The translations under genes were made by a program, and so were the position numbers. Of a stretch of DNA of 64,000 nt, positions 8,817-18,005 are shown one piece after another. This stretch comes from Pelagicoccus sp. SDUM812005. Its GTDB lineage: Bacteria; Verrucomicrobiota; Verrucomicrobiia; Opitutales; Opitutaceae. The notes beneath the pieces are model-generated. The model saw only the letters and a list, made by a program, of their open reading frames with translations. It ran no database searches and was not told the origin of the DNA. The stretch covers positions 1-64,000 of the forward strand of contig NZ_JARXIA010000003.1 of assembly GCF_031127875.1 (NCBI RefSeq). The letters run 5' to 3'. Within the stretch, counting starts at the first letter, position 1. Each line of letters begins with the position of its first letter.

Positions 8817-9759
8817 GTTTAAGCTATCCGAACTTTTGGACAAGCTGGTGCTCTTGCTGGCGATGCTGCTCTTTACCTGGGTGGGCGTGACGGCGATTTT
8901 CGAGGTGCGAAAGCTCGACACCATAGCGGGGCAGAGCCGGCCTATGTTGTCGGAACTGAAGGTCAACGCGCCGCTCTACGAGGCCAAGGCGCCTCAGGTC
9001 GAGAACGTCATCTGGAAGCCCGCCGAAAGCCAAAGCCGCGGCGACGAATGGGTGTTCGACGTGTTTACGCCGCCCGTGATCTACTACGATCCAGGCTCGC
9101 GCGAATTCGCTGTGACGCCGCCCAGTATTCAGCCTGTCGATACGCGGGACAACGAATGGGCGTCCTTCGACCTGGAGTTGCTGGAGGTGCGTTTGCGTCC
9201 CTATAAGCTGCAACTGGTGGGCTATGCCGGCGAAAAGGGCAGCTACGTCGCCTACTTCGAAAACACGGCGACCGGGGCGATCCTGTTGCTGAGGGAAGGG
9301 CAGGAGGATGCGGAGCTCGGCGTCCGGCTTACCTCCTTCCAGGAGCAGCAGGTCGAGATCGCGAGCGAGACGGGCACGCCGATCGTGCAAAGCGTCGGGG
9401 TGGCACGCATAGCGGACTACGCGTCCGGGCAACAAATGAGCCTTACCAACATGGAGACGAAGATGTTCTCCGACCTGGAGGCGAAGGTTCGTCTATTGCC
9501 GGCAGGAATCATCCGCTACGTGGAGGTGGGCAGTCGCCTCGAGCTCGAGTCTGGAGATTATCTCATCGAAGACTTGTCTGCGCAGCCCCAAGAGGCAATG
9601 ATTACAAAAATTTCCAAGGACGGCGACCGCCGTTTATCCCGCACCCTAACCCCAGCTCCCATTTCCGATATCCAGCCTCGCGGCAGTCGCCAAGAGGCCG
9701 CTCCTCCAAGCCCCTTTGCAATCCGGCCCCGGCTTCCAGGCAAGAAGCCCCAGGGCTGA
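8809..9759 (+). CDS. Bitopic membrane protein of the PilM/N-secretin cluster (Amuc_1099 position)
   Basis: 316 residues from ATG 8809. This start has a good upstream site (GAAGGGAGG) and overlaps the previous stop by 8 bp, implying translational coupling. There is one N-terminal transmembrane helix (LVLLLAMLLFTWVGVTAIF), then a periplasmic region with beta-rich stretches and a C-terminal Pro/Arg-rich tail (PPSPFAIRPRLPGKKP). It occupies the slot between the Amuc_1100-like protein and the secretin. By position it may act like PilP or GspC, bridging inner-membrane parts to the secretin. No enzymatic motif is seen. Confidence 0.6.
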   Translation: MHKFKLSELLDKLVLLLAMLLFTWVGVTAIFEVRKLDTIAGQSRPMLSELKVNAPLYEAKAPQVENVIWKPAESQSRGDEWVFDVFTPPVIYYDPGSREFAVTPPSIQPVDTRDNEWASFDLELLEVRLRPYKLQLVGYAGEKGSYVAYFENTATGAILLLREGQEDAELGVRLTSFQEQQVEIASETGTPIVQSVGVARIADYASGQQMSLTNMETKMFSDLEAKVRLLPAGIIRYVEVGSRLELESGDYLIEDLSAQPQEAMITKISKDGDRRLSRTLTPAPISDIQPRGSRQEAAPPSPFAIRPRLPGKKPQG

Positions 9760-9795
9760 GTCCTGCTCCTCGGCTAGCTCAAATCCACCAACCAC

Positions 9796-12339
9796 ATGAC
9801 TAAGAAGACGCCAACACTCAGATCCATCGTTCGTATCTGCAGCATCGGTCTCGCGCTCGCCGTCGCTGCCGGCTCTTACGGGCAAGACGACACGGAGACG
9901 AAAATCCGGCTGATGACCGAGGCTTTGCAGGCCCGCGATTCGGGAAACCTTTCCTTGGCCAAGGCCAAGCTCGACGAGCTCGTGAAGATCGCGCCTAACG
10001 ACGCATCGGTGAAGCGTATCTTGGGAAGCGTCGAACGGCTGATAGAGAACCAGGGCGCCAGTTCTACGGCAGGAGCGGCGGTGAGCGAGGATCGCAACGC
10101 AGCCTTGCAGCGGGAGGCCGAGTACTTGGCCAGTTTGGAAACCGAGCGCATCGAGAAGTCGATGCAAAGCTCTCGCGAGATGCGGGAGGTGGCGCGTCGC
10201 CAGGCAAACCGAGGCGAGTACGATGCGGCCTTGCGTACGATTTCGCGGGCGATCTCCGGCATCGAGCCGAATCCCATGACCCAAGTCTTGATCGAGGAGC
10301 TGAAGCGGGACGAGCGCGAGTTCCTGCGGCAGAAGTCCCAATATTCGGGCACTACCGCGAACGGTTCTCCCAGTTCCATTTCCGTGCACGAGGCGAGTCC
10401 CGACTTCGTCAAGTTGCAGCAGCAGATCGAAGTCCTGAACCTGCGAGGCCGCAGCCAGTTTTTCGCAGGAGATATCGAAGGCGCGGAAGCGACTTTCAAG
10501 CAAATCGAAGCGCTCGACCCCAACAACGCCCAGGCTAAGAATTTCTTGATTCGCATCGCCCGCGAGCGGCAGGAGATGGGCCACCTCAACAAGCTCAAGA
10601 CGCGCGAGCAATTGCTGCAGGAAGTGTCCAACGCCTGGCAGCGTCCTAGTATCTACGAAGAGCGTCCCGGTATCGAAGTGGTGGATACGGTGACGCTACC
10701 GCTTACCGAAAAGTTGAACCGGATCATCATCCCCAACGTGAACTTCACCGAGGTGGAGCTGAGCAAGGTGGTGAACACATTGAGCGCGATCTCGGAGCAA
10801 TTCGACAGCACGGGGCTCGGCATCAAGGGCGTGAACCTCGTTCTGATCGATCCGCAGCGCGCGAACCCGACCGTCAACATCACCCTGCGAAACCTTTCCC
10901 TGAAGCGCATCCTCGATTTCATCGTGGATTCGGTGGGCTTCCAGTACGAGGTTGAGGCCGACGCGGTGGTCGTACGGCCCGGCGGCGAGCGTACGAATTT
11001 GGATACGGAATTTTTCCCGATCTCCCGTTCCACGGTGATCCGCATGACAGGCGGGAGCTCTGGGGCCGGTGGCAGCGGCGTGTTCGACGACCCGTTCTTC
11101 ACCGACTCCGGCGATCGGGTGCGCGAAAAGGGCGTGGCCAACGACGCCCAGACTATCCGCGGCTTTTTGCAGCAGGCGGGGGTCGATTTCGCTGGAGTGG
11201 AAGGAAGTACCTTGGCCTACGATGGTTCCGCCATGATCGTGACGCAAACGCGTCGCAACTTGGAGCGTATCCGCAATTTGCTGAATCGCTACACGGACGT
11301 GAAGCAGGTGGAGATCGAAGCTAAGTTCCTCGAGATCCAGGAAGGCGCCTTGGAAGAGCTCGGCTTCGATTGGTTGGTGAACGAAAATCCGCGCGGCCAG
11401 CCGCAAAGCCAGTGGACGGACGAAGTCTACCAAGGCTCCATGCGGACGCTAGCCAACGCCGCCGCTCCGGGAACCACTGCGAACCAGATTACCATCGACT
11501 CCGATTCGTATTCACGTGTTGACGACATTGCTCCGCCCAGCTTGCCGGGCACCAAGTTGCTGGGGGCCGGTACGGTTCCGTTCACCAGCGTCATGGGCAG
11601 CATCGATGGGGTGAATCTAAACGTCGCGATCCGGGCCCTTTCCCAGAAGTCCGGTTCGGATCTCTTGAGCGCCCCGAAGGTTACGGTCCTGTCCGGTAAC
11701 CAGGCGAAGATCAACGTGAGCCAAGAGTTCCGTTACCCGACCCGCTATTCCGATACGGAGAGCGACGTGGGCAGCACGCGCGGCGATTCGGCAAGCGCGG
11801 GCGTAACGATTACGCCAGGTACTCCCGAGGACTTTGAAACGCGCAACGTCGGCGTGGAGCTTTTCGTGACGCCGATCGTGGAAGAGGACGACTACAGCAT
11901 CACGCTGGACCTGAATCCACGCGTTACCGAGTTCGAGGGCTTCGTAGAGTACGGTGGCCCGAGCATCGCGATTTCCGGAGGCACGACCGTTAAGACTCCT
12001 TCGGGATTCTATCAGCCGATTTTCGCGGTCCGCGAAGTGGAGACCAAGGTGACGATCTGGGATGGAGCGACTGTCGTCATGGGCGGCATGACGCGCGAAG
12101 ATGTGGTCACGGTGAACGACAAGATTCCTTTCCTCGGCGACATTCCTTTCATGGGAAGGCTCTTCCGCTCGGAGGGCGAAAGCTCGGCCAAGCGAAATCT
12201 GCTCATCTTCGTGACGGCGAATATGGTGAGCCCGGGCGGCTCCCCTAAGCGCCAGACGCTTCGAGGCGTGCAGCCAGGGTCCTTGTTCCAGAATCCGACG
12301 ATCGTGACTCCCGGCGGCAGCGAATCGCGCAGCCAATAG
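9796..12339 (+). CDS. Secretin (GspD/PilQ family, Amuc_1098-like) with N-terminal TPR-like repeats
   Basis: 847 residues. A signal peptide (cleavage after LAVAAGSYG) is followed by about 250 residues of TPR-like helices (e.g. GDIEGAEATFKQIEALDPNNAQAKNFL). N-domain folds come next, including a secretin short domain region and a DVKQVEIEAKFLEIQEG strand. The C-terminal secretin domain has VTVLSGNQAKINV, the transmembrane strands and the hallmark KIPFLGDIPFMGRLF. It should form the outer-membrane channel of the cluster started at 6140. TPR plus secretin in one chain is unusual compared with classical PilQ but fits the Akkermansia-type arrangement. A strong terminator follows. Confidence 0.88.
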   Translation: MTKKTPTLRSIVRICSIGLALAVAAGSYGQDDTETKIRLMTEALQARDSGNLSLAKAKLDELVKIAPNDASVKRILGSVERLIENQGASSTAGAAVSEDRNAALQREAEYLASLETERIEKSMQSSREMREVARRQANRGEYDAALRTISRAISGIEPNPMTQVLIEELKRDEREFLRQKSQYSGTTANGSPSSISVHEASPDFVKLQQQIEVLNLRGRSQFFAGDIEGAEATFKQIEALDPNNAQAKNFLIRIARERQEMGHLNKLKTREQLLQEVSNAWQRPSIYEERPGIEVVDTVTLPLTEKLNRIIIPNVNFTEVELSKVVNTLSAISEQFDSTGLGIKGVNLVLIDPQRANPTVNITLRNLSLKRILDFIVDSVGFQYEVEADAVVVRPGGERTNLDTEFFPISRSTVIRMTGGSSGAGGSGVFDDPFFTDSGDRVREKGVANDAQTIRGFLQQAGVDFAGVEGSTLAYDGSAMIVTQTRRNLERIRNLLNRYTDVKQVEIEAKFLEIQEGALEELGFDWLVNENPRGQPQSQWTDEVYQGSMRTLANAAAPGTTANQITIDSDSYSRVDDIAPPSLPGTKLLGAGTVPFTSVMGSIDGVNLNVAIRALSQKSGSDLLSAPKVTVLSGNQAKINVSQEFRYPTRYSDTESDVGSTRGDSASAGVTITPGTPEDFETRNVGVELFVTPIVEEDDYSITLDLNPRVTEFEGFVEYGGPSIAISGGTTVKTPSGFYQPIFAVREVETKVTIWDGATVVMGGMTREDVVTVNDKIPFLGDIPFMGRLFRSEGESSAKRNLLIFVTANMVSPGGSPKRQTLRGVQPGSLFQNPTIVTPGGSESRSQ

Positions 12340-12371
12340 CAGAAGCTCGCGATCCAGCGCTATTTCAAAGG

Positions 12372-12407
12372 AAAGACGCATCCAGTTTTTGGATGCGTCT
12401 TTTTTTG
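12372..12407 (+). terminator. Rho-independent terminator of the secretin cluster
   Basis: A perfect 13-bp stem (12372-12384 with 12390-12402) and 5-nt loop run into a T tract to about 12407. It sits 33 bp after the secretin stop. The A side is short, so it acts mainly on plus-strand transcripts. Confidence 0.85.
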
Positions 12408-12465
12408 CGAGTGGTTCAATCCGCGCTCCACGGGAGGGAGAGGCGAGTCCGCCTCAGACTTAAGG

Positions 12466-13542
12466 CTAGGCAGGAGCAAGGGCGCGAAAGGTGGAGCCGT
12501 CCTTCCATCGGCCGCTGATCGTGACGACCTTGGGGTGGGTCTCGAGCCCGACCTTGAAGCGATGGATGACGGCTACGAGGTGGTCGACGGAGGCGGTACC
12601 CACGTCTTCGCCGTTTTGCATGACGCCGGCTAGATCACGGTCATAGCTGTCGGCATGTAGGGATACGACGGATACCTGTTCGGGAATTTGGTAACCGGCT
12701 CGCTCGAGGGCGTCGCAATAGCGGAGTCCGCCGCCGCAAATGAGGGCGTCGGGGCGTTGCTCTTCGAACCAAGCCAGGAAGTCGGAGCTGGTATCGCTGG
12801 TTGCCGCCTCGATAAAGGGCTCGAGGCGCTCATGCTCCGCTTGCGTTTGCTGGGCGGCGAGGTAGCCGCCGAGCCAGTGGTTGTTGGTCCGATTGTCTTG
12901 GATTTCGGGACAGGCGAAACCGATCCGTTGGAAGCCGTGAGATTTCAGCTTTTCGAAGAGCAGGCGGGCGTTCCCGAATTGGTCGGCGATGACGGTGGTC
13001 AGCTCGGAGTTGCGCAGCGAGTAGCCGATGCGGACGGAGCAGAACTTGTCCCAAAACAGGTCGAGCTCGTCTACGCCGTGCGGCATGGGGCCTACGATGA
13101 CCCCGGAGGCGCGGCGGCTGTCGAGAATCTGGGAGGCTCGGGCGGCGCTCATGCCAGGCTCGGACATCCAAAAGGGTTCCAGCCGGTAGCCGAGCTCTTG
13201 GCAGCGGCGTCGAGCTCCCGCGTAGCAGTCCGCGTAGAATCCGTGGCTTTTCGAGAAGAAGTCGCGTTCGCCGAAGCCGTTGATCCAGACCAAGGTTCCT
13301 TGGAAGCTGGGCTTGTGGTTTTGGGTGCGGTAGGCGGAAAGGGCGGAGAGCATGGGATCGGCGCGGTAGCCCATGCGTTCGGCTGCGGCCCGGACCTTCT
13401 TCTTGGTGGCCTCCTTCACGCGAGGGGAGTCGCGCAAGGCCTCCGCTACGGTGGTGAAGTGGACGCCAATTTCGGCGGCTATGTCGCGTACGGTGACGCG
13501 GCGGGCGACGTCTTCGCTGTCTTTGCCGGTTTGCTTGCTCAT
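12466..13542 (-). CDS. LacI-family transcriptional regulator
   Basis: 358 residues from ATG 13542; an upstream TTG at 13596 would add 18 residues of no family character. The N-terminal LacI helix-turn-helix is clear (VTVRDIAAEIGVHFTTVAEALRD...RVKEATKKKVRAAAERMGY), followed by a periplasmic-binding-protein-like sensor domain. The recognition helix (HFTTVAEALR) differs from the common VSxxTVSRAL. Such regulators respond to sugars or sugar derivatives. It is divergent from the sulfatase at 13717, so that gene is its most likely target, together with autoregulation. Confidence 0.9.
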   Translation of the reverse strand: MSKQTGKDSEDVARRVTVRDIAAEIGVHFTTVAEALRDSPRVKEATKKKVRAAAERMGYRADPMLSALSAYRTQNHKPSFQGTLVWINGFGERDFFSKSHGFYADCYAGARRRCQELGYRLEPFWMSEPGMSAARASQILDSRRASGVIVGPMPHGVDELDLFWDKFCSVRIGYSLRNSELTTVIADQFGNARLLFEKLKSHGFQRIGFACPEIQDNRTNNHWLGGYLAAQQTQAEHERLEPFIEAATSDTSSDFLAWFEEQRPDALICGGGLRYCDALERAGYQIPEQVSVVSLHADSYDRDLAGVMQNGEDVGTASVDHLVAVIHRFKVGLETHPKVVTISGRWKDGSTFRALAPA

Positions 13543-13642
13543 CTTTTCAGGGAAAGGGGGATCTGCTGTTAAACTACGGACAGGGGAAGTACTCAACCTC
13601 TGCGAATGCTAACTGTATGAAGGTGAGGCTGGCTCCCTTTTT

Positions 13643-13665
13643 CCGCAATCCTACAATTATTGCGG
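13643..13665. promoter_or_regulatory. Inverted repeat, candidate operator between LacI regulator and sulfatase
   Basis: CCGCAAT at 13643-13649 is mirrored by ATTGCGG at 13659-13665 with 9 bp between. It lies in the 174-bp divergent spacer, about 50 bp before the sulfatase start. Symmetry and place suit a LacI-family site, but no footprint-like consensus proves it. Confidence 0.35.
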
Positions 13666-13716
13666 TAGGGCTCTAGGAAAGGCGCGGTTCGAGGGCTTTG
13701 ATGGTGGGCAATTGTT

Positions 13717-15255
13717 ATGTCCAGCCTGCCCAAGAACATTCTCTTTCTCTTCACCGACCAATTCCGAGCGGACTGCATTTCCGCCCTGGGAAACGAGGAG
13801 ATCAAGACTCCCAATCTCGACAGGCTTGTCCGAAGCGGGACCGCTTTTACGCGTTGCTACACGCCCAGTCCGGTATGCGTGTCGGCCCGCCATGCTTTGA
13901 CTTGCGGGGTGCCTCCGCACCAAACCGGCTGCGTGGACAACGTCGATATCGAATGCCACCGGACCAGCTTCATGGACGAGCTGAATATGCTCGAGTACCA
14001 AACTCATGGAGTCGGGAAAATGCATTTTGTGGAGGGGAAGGGCGACTGGGGGTTCCAGACGCGAGACATCTCGGAAGAACTGGCGTATCCAGGTGTTCGC
14101 GACGACTATCGGGATTACCTGGAGGAGAATGGCTTTGAGCATGTGATCGACCCTCATGGACTGAGGAGCGAGTACTATTACCTGCCGCAGCCGTCCCAAT
14201 TGCCCGACAAGCATCACAATACGGCTTGGGTGGCGGATCGTTCGATCGACTTCCTAGAGCGCCGCGACCGAAGCCGACCGTTCTTTTTGTGGAGTAGCTT
14301 CATCAAGCCGCACCCGCCGTTCGAAACTCCTATCCCATGGTCTCGTATCTATAGCATGCACGAGATGGAGGAACCGTATTTGCCGGATGGATATGCGGAT
14401 CAGCAGTGCTTCTGGAATCATATTCAGAATCGCTACAAGTATCGAGATGGCGGATACGATAGGCACCTGAGTCGTATGATTCGAGCTGCTTACTACGCGA
14501 CCATTTCCCATGTCGATTACCACATCGGGCGAATCCTCGATGCCTTAGGGGACGAAATCAAAAATACCTTGATCGTCTTTTCCTCCGATCACGGAGAAAT
14601 GCTGGGTGATTACGGTGCCTATGGGAAACGTTGCATGCTTGACGCCTCCGCTCGCATCCCGATGGTTGCCAGTTTGCCCGGAGTGATTCCTGCAGGGAAA
14701 ACCTGCGACCATGCGACCAGCTTGCTGGATCTGTATCCAACTTTCATCGACACGGCCGATCCGATCCTGGGTAAGACTAACTTGGAAGGGCGAAGCCTTT
14801 TGGCGGCTTGCGATCCGGAAGGACGGGACCGTATCGTCTACAGCCAGTTTTCCCAGAACGGTTTGGCGCTCTACATGGCGGCAGACCGGGCTTGGAAGTA
14901 CGTCTACAGCGTTGCGGACGAGAAAGAGTGGTTGTTCCGGGGCGGCCAAGAGGAAGTCAATCTTGCCGGGGATCCGGTGTTCGCGGAGGAGCTCAAGCGC
15001 TTGAAGGGAGCCTTGATGCAGCGGTTCGAGCAAGACGGCTACTGTGATCCTATAGACGGCGAGGAGTGGCGACGCTTTCCCAAATGGGAAATGCCCAAGG
15101 ATCCGGACTACGGACTGTTGAGGCAGGATCCGCCGCAGCTTTCCGAGGAAAGCGCCAAGCTTGGAATCTACGATAGGCCGCGTCCCGAGACGGCGAACCT
15201 GCTGCAGGAGCTCGCAAACTTCTCCATCGAAAGCCTCGAGCCCAACCTGCGGTAG
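13717..15255 (+). CDS. Sulfatase (formylglycine-dependent type I)
   Basis: 512 residues. The sulfatase signature is present: NILFLFTDQFRADC at the N-terminus (metal ligands) and CVSARHALTCG, where the Cys of C-x-A-x-R is converted to formylglycine. A second metal site is VFSSDHGEMLGDYGAYGK. There is no signal peptide, so the enzyme should be cytoplasmic and act on imported sulfated sugars or small sulfate esters rather than on polymers. No sulfatase-maturing enzyme is in the window. It is probably controlled by the divergent LacI regulator. Confidence 0.92.
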   Translation: MSSLPKNILFLFTDQFRADCISALGNEEIKTPNLDRLVRSGTAFTRCYTPSPVCVSARHALTCGVPPHQTGCVDNVDIECHRTSFMDELNMLEYQTHGVGKMHFVEGKGDWGFQTRDISEELAYPGVRDDYRDYLEENGFEHVIDPHGLRSEYYYLPQPSQLPDKHHNTAWVADRSIDFLERRDRSRPFFLWSSFIKPHPPFETPIPWSRIYSMHEMEEPYLPDGYADQQCFWNHIQNRYKYRDGGYDRHLSRMIRAAYYATISHVDYHIGRILDALGDEIKNTLIVFSSDHGEMLGDYGAYGKRCMLDASARIPMVASLPGVIPAGKTCDHATSLLDLYPTFIDTADPILGKTNLEGRSLLAACDPEGRDRIVYSQFSQNGLALYMAADRAWKYVYSVADEKEWLFRGGQEEVNLAGDPVFAEELKRLKGALMQRFEQDGYCDPIDGEEWRRFPKWEMPKDPDYGLLRQDPPQLSEESAKLGIYDRPRPETANLLQELANFSIESLEPNLR

Positions 15256-15295
15256 GTCGCGGCGTCGGGGCTCATCGGACTAGGAGCTACTTGCC

Positions 15296-16597
15296 TTAGG
15301 AACCCTTTCGATAGGCTTCTGCCAGCAGGGAAATGGGATGGGCGACTTGTTTCCCCAGTTGGCGGGAGTCGATGCCGTTTTGGATTTGCAGGTGGCAGCC
15401 GGGGTTCGCCGTGGCGACGGTCTTGGATTTCGTTTTGGCGAGCTGGTCGAGCTTGCGGTCGAGTTGGCGCTGCGATTCTTCGGGCTGGGTAATGTTGTAG
15501 ATACCGGCGCTGCCGCAGCACTGCTTCGCTTCTGGCAGCTCTTCGTATTGAAGGCCAGGGATTAGCTTGAGCAGGGCGCGGGGTTGTTCGCTGATCTTTT
15601 GTCCGTGGCAAAGGTGGCAGGAATCATGGTAGGTCACGCTTCGCACGTCGCCGCCCTGAGGTGGCGGTACTAATTCGATCTCGGCGAGGAACTCGTGAAT
15701 ATCCTTGAGCTTGGCGTCCCAAAGCTTCGCTTTTTCGGCGTATTCAGGATCGTCGGACAGGAGGCGATGGTAGTGCTTGAGGTGGGAGCCGCAACCACCG
15801 GCATTGGAAATGATGGCGTCGAGGGCGGCTAGGTCTTCGAATTGGTCGATGTTCTTGCGGGCGAGCTCCTTCGCGAGGTCTGGCGCTCCGTTGTGTCCGT
15901 GCAGGGATCCGCAGCAATGTTGCATGCGAGGGGTTAGGACCTTGCAGCGATTGGCTTTCAGTACGTCGACGGTATCGCGATTGACATTGGAAAAGGCCAG
16001 ATCCTGGACGCAGCCGGTGAGGAAGCCAACCGTGTACTTGTACTGGGCAGGGGATTCGCTTGCAGCTATGAGCGTATCGGAAAACTGGGCACGAATTCTA
16101 GGGGTCTGCGTTTCCAAGGCAGCGAGGCGGGGAGCGAGCCGTTTGAGAAGGCCGCTTCGCCGCAGAAGGCGGTCGAGGCCTAGCTGTTGGTAGCAATAGA
16201 GCAAGCGGCCCACGGCGCGCAGCAGGCGGGGGTGACGGAAAAGCAGCTTCAGGCTAAGCCATCGCCAGAAGCTGCGCTCGGGCGTGTCTAGGATTCCTTC
16301 CTGCTCGACTTGGGCTCGGGCGCTTTCGAACAAATGGGCGTAGTCGACTCCCGCGGGGCAGGCCGTGGTGCAGGCCAGGCAGCCGAGGCAGTAGTACATT
16401 TCATCGCCGAAGGCTGGGGTGAACTTCAGTTCGTCGTCGGCGATGGCCCGCATCAGGGAGATGCGGCCGCGAGGGCTGTGGCGTTCCTTGTGGGTCGTAG
16501 TGTAGGTCGGGCAGGTGGGGAGGCACATGCCGCAGTGCATGCACTGTTGCAGGACGGAGTAGTCGAGCTCCTTGAGGAAATTGCGGGCGGATTGCAT
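15296..16597 (-). CDS. glcF: Glycolate oxidase iron-sulfur subunit
   Basis: 433 residues. Two [4Fe-4S] ferredoxin motifs lie near the N-terminus (CMHCGMCLPTCP and CLGCLACTTACP). Two cysteine-rich CCG modules follow (HCCGSLHGH and QCCGSAGIY). It passes electrons from the flavin subunit to the respiratory chain when glycolate is oxidised to glyoxylate. It lies 22 bp after glcD and closes the regulator-glcD-glcF operon. A GlcE-type FAD subunit is absent, as in many bacteria with a two-subunit enzyme. A related lactate dehydrogenase activity is possible. Confidence 0.9.
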   Translation of the reverse strand: MQSARNFLKELDYSVLQQCMHCGMCLPTCPTYTTTHKERHSPRGRISLMRAIADDELKFTPAFGDEMYYCLGCLACTTACPAGVDYAHLFESARAQVEQEGILDTPERSFWRWLSLKLLFRHPRLLRAVGRLLYCYQQLGLDRLLRRSGLLKRLAPRLAALETQTPRIRAQFSDTLIAASESPAQYKYTVGFLTGCVQDLAFSNVNRDTVDVLKANRCKVLTPRMQHCCGSLHGHNGAPDLAKELARKNIDQFEDLAALDAIISNAGGCGSHLKHYHRLLSDDPEYAEKAKLWDAKLKDIHEFLAEIELVPPPQGGDVRSVTYHDSCHLCHGQKISEQPRALLKLIPGLQYEELPEAKQCCGSAGIYNITQPEESQRQLDRKLDQLAKTKSKTVATANPGCHLQIQNGIDSRQLGKQVAHPISLLAEAYRKGS

Positions 16598-16619
16598 GGT
16601 TGGCGATTGGGGAGGGCGA

Positions 16620-17987
16620 CTAGAGGTCGAAGAGCTTGCCGGGGTTGAGCAGGTTTTCAGGATCCAAGCTGCGTTTCACGTGTTGAAGAAGTGAATACGA
16701 GGCGTCTGCGAACTGATCGGGCAGGTGGGCCTTCTTGGCGAGTCCGACTCCGTGTTCGCCGGTGATGGTGCCTCCTGCTTCGATCGTGTATTCAAAAATC
16801 TCGTGCAACGCCAGCTCCACGCGGTGGATTTCTTCGGGATCTCGCTCGTTGGTGAGGAAGGTCGGGTGCAGATTTCCGTCTCCCATGTGCCCGAAGTTAG
16901 CGATCTGCAGATTATGCTTTTGGGCTATGGACTCGATGAAGCGCACGGCGGCGGCCAGCTTGCTGCGAGGTACGGTGACGTCTTCGAGAATGGTAGTCGG
17001 ACGGATGCGTGCTAGAGCGGAAAAGGCGGATCGGCGCGCGGTGGCGAGCTGTACGGCTTCGTCGGAGTTGGCGGCCACTCGTAGGCTAAGGGCTTGGTTG
17101 TTCGTGGCGATCGCCTGCATGCTCGCCGCCTCGGCCTCGACAACGGAGGAAGGACCGTCGCTCTCCATCAGGAGCAGGGCTTTCGCTTCGGTGGGGAGTC
17201 CGATCTTGGCGAAGTCCTCCACGCAGCGGATGGTGGTTTGGTCGAGGAACTCCAGCGTGCAAGGAATGATCTTGGCCGCGATGATATCGGAAACGGTTTG
17301 GGCGGCTTGTTCGATGTCGTTGAAGGTGGCGAGGATTGTCTTTCTAGCCTCCGGACGCGGAAGCAAGCGTAGCAGGATTTTGGTTACGATCCCCAAGGTG
17401 CCCTCGGAGCCGATGAAGAGGTCCTTGAGGGAGTAGCCAGCTACGTCCTTGACGCACTTGTTTCCGAGCCAAGCGATTTCGCCGTTGGCTAGCACCACTT
17501 CCATACCCATCACGTAGTTGCGGGTGACGCCGTACTTGAGGCCGCGGAGTCCGCCCGAGTTATTGGCTACGTTTCCGCCAATGGTAGAGATTTTCATCGA
17601 ACCCGGGTCCGGCGGATAGATGAGCCCTTCGCGTGCGGCTGCATCGTCGATGGCTTGGGTGACGACTCCCGCTTCGGCTGTAAGGGTAAGGTTTTTCGTA
17701 TCTATCTCCAGGATACGGTCCATCTTGACGAGGCAGATGACGATGCCGTTTTTCACCGGGATTGAACCACCCGAAAGGCCCGTGCCCGAACCTCGCGTGA
17801 CGACTGGAGTTTTGGTCTGACCGGCTACTTTGACCACGGCAGCGACCTCTTCGGTGGTTTCCGGAAAGACGACAGCTTGGGCTCTTTCCTTGAGCATGGC
17901 GGTGCCGTCGAAGCCATAGGGGATAAGGTCCTCGATCTCGGTAAGGATTTGGTCGGGACGGAGGATTTCGCGAAGCTGGCGGATCAT
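16620..17987 (-). CDS. glcD: FAD-linked glycolate/lactate oxidase subunit
   Basis: 455 residues, normal for GlcD. The FAD-binding 4 domain has PVVTRGSGTGLSGGSIP and NNSGGLRGLKYGVTRNYVMG. The C-terminal FAD oxidase domain ends with TGEHGVGLAKK. It oxidises glycolate (or D-lactate) and hands electrons to the GlcF Fe-S subunit. It lies between the FadR-type regulator (18 bp upstream) and glcF, so all three are likely cotranscribed and induced by their 2-hydroxy acid substrate. Confidence 0.92.
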   Translation of the reverse strand: MIRQLREILRPDQILTEIEDLIPYGFDGTAMLKERAQAVVFPETTEEVAAVVKVAGQTKTPVVTRGSGTGLSGGSIPVKNGIVICLVKMDRILEIDTKNLTLTAEAGVVTQAIDDAAAREGLIYPPDPGSMKISTIGGNVANNSGGLRGLKYGVTRNYVMGMEVVLANGEIAWLGNKCVKDVAGYSLKDLFIGSEGTLGIVTKILLRLLPRPEARKTILATFNDIEQAAQTVSDIIAAKIIPCTLEFLDQTTIRCVEDFAKIGLPTEAKALLLMESDGPSSVVEAEAASMQAIATNNQALSLRVAANSDEAVQLATARRSAFSALARIRPTTILEDVTVPRSKLAAAVRFIESIAQKHNLQIANFGHMGDGNLHPTFLTNERDPEEIHRVELALHEIFEYTIEAGGTITGEHGVGLAKKAHLPDQFADASYSLLQHVKRSLDPENLLNPGKLFDL

Positions 17988-18005
17988 GTTGGGGAGTTCG
18001 GGGAA

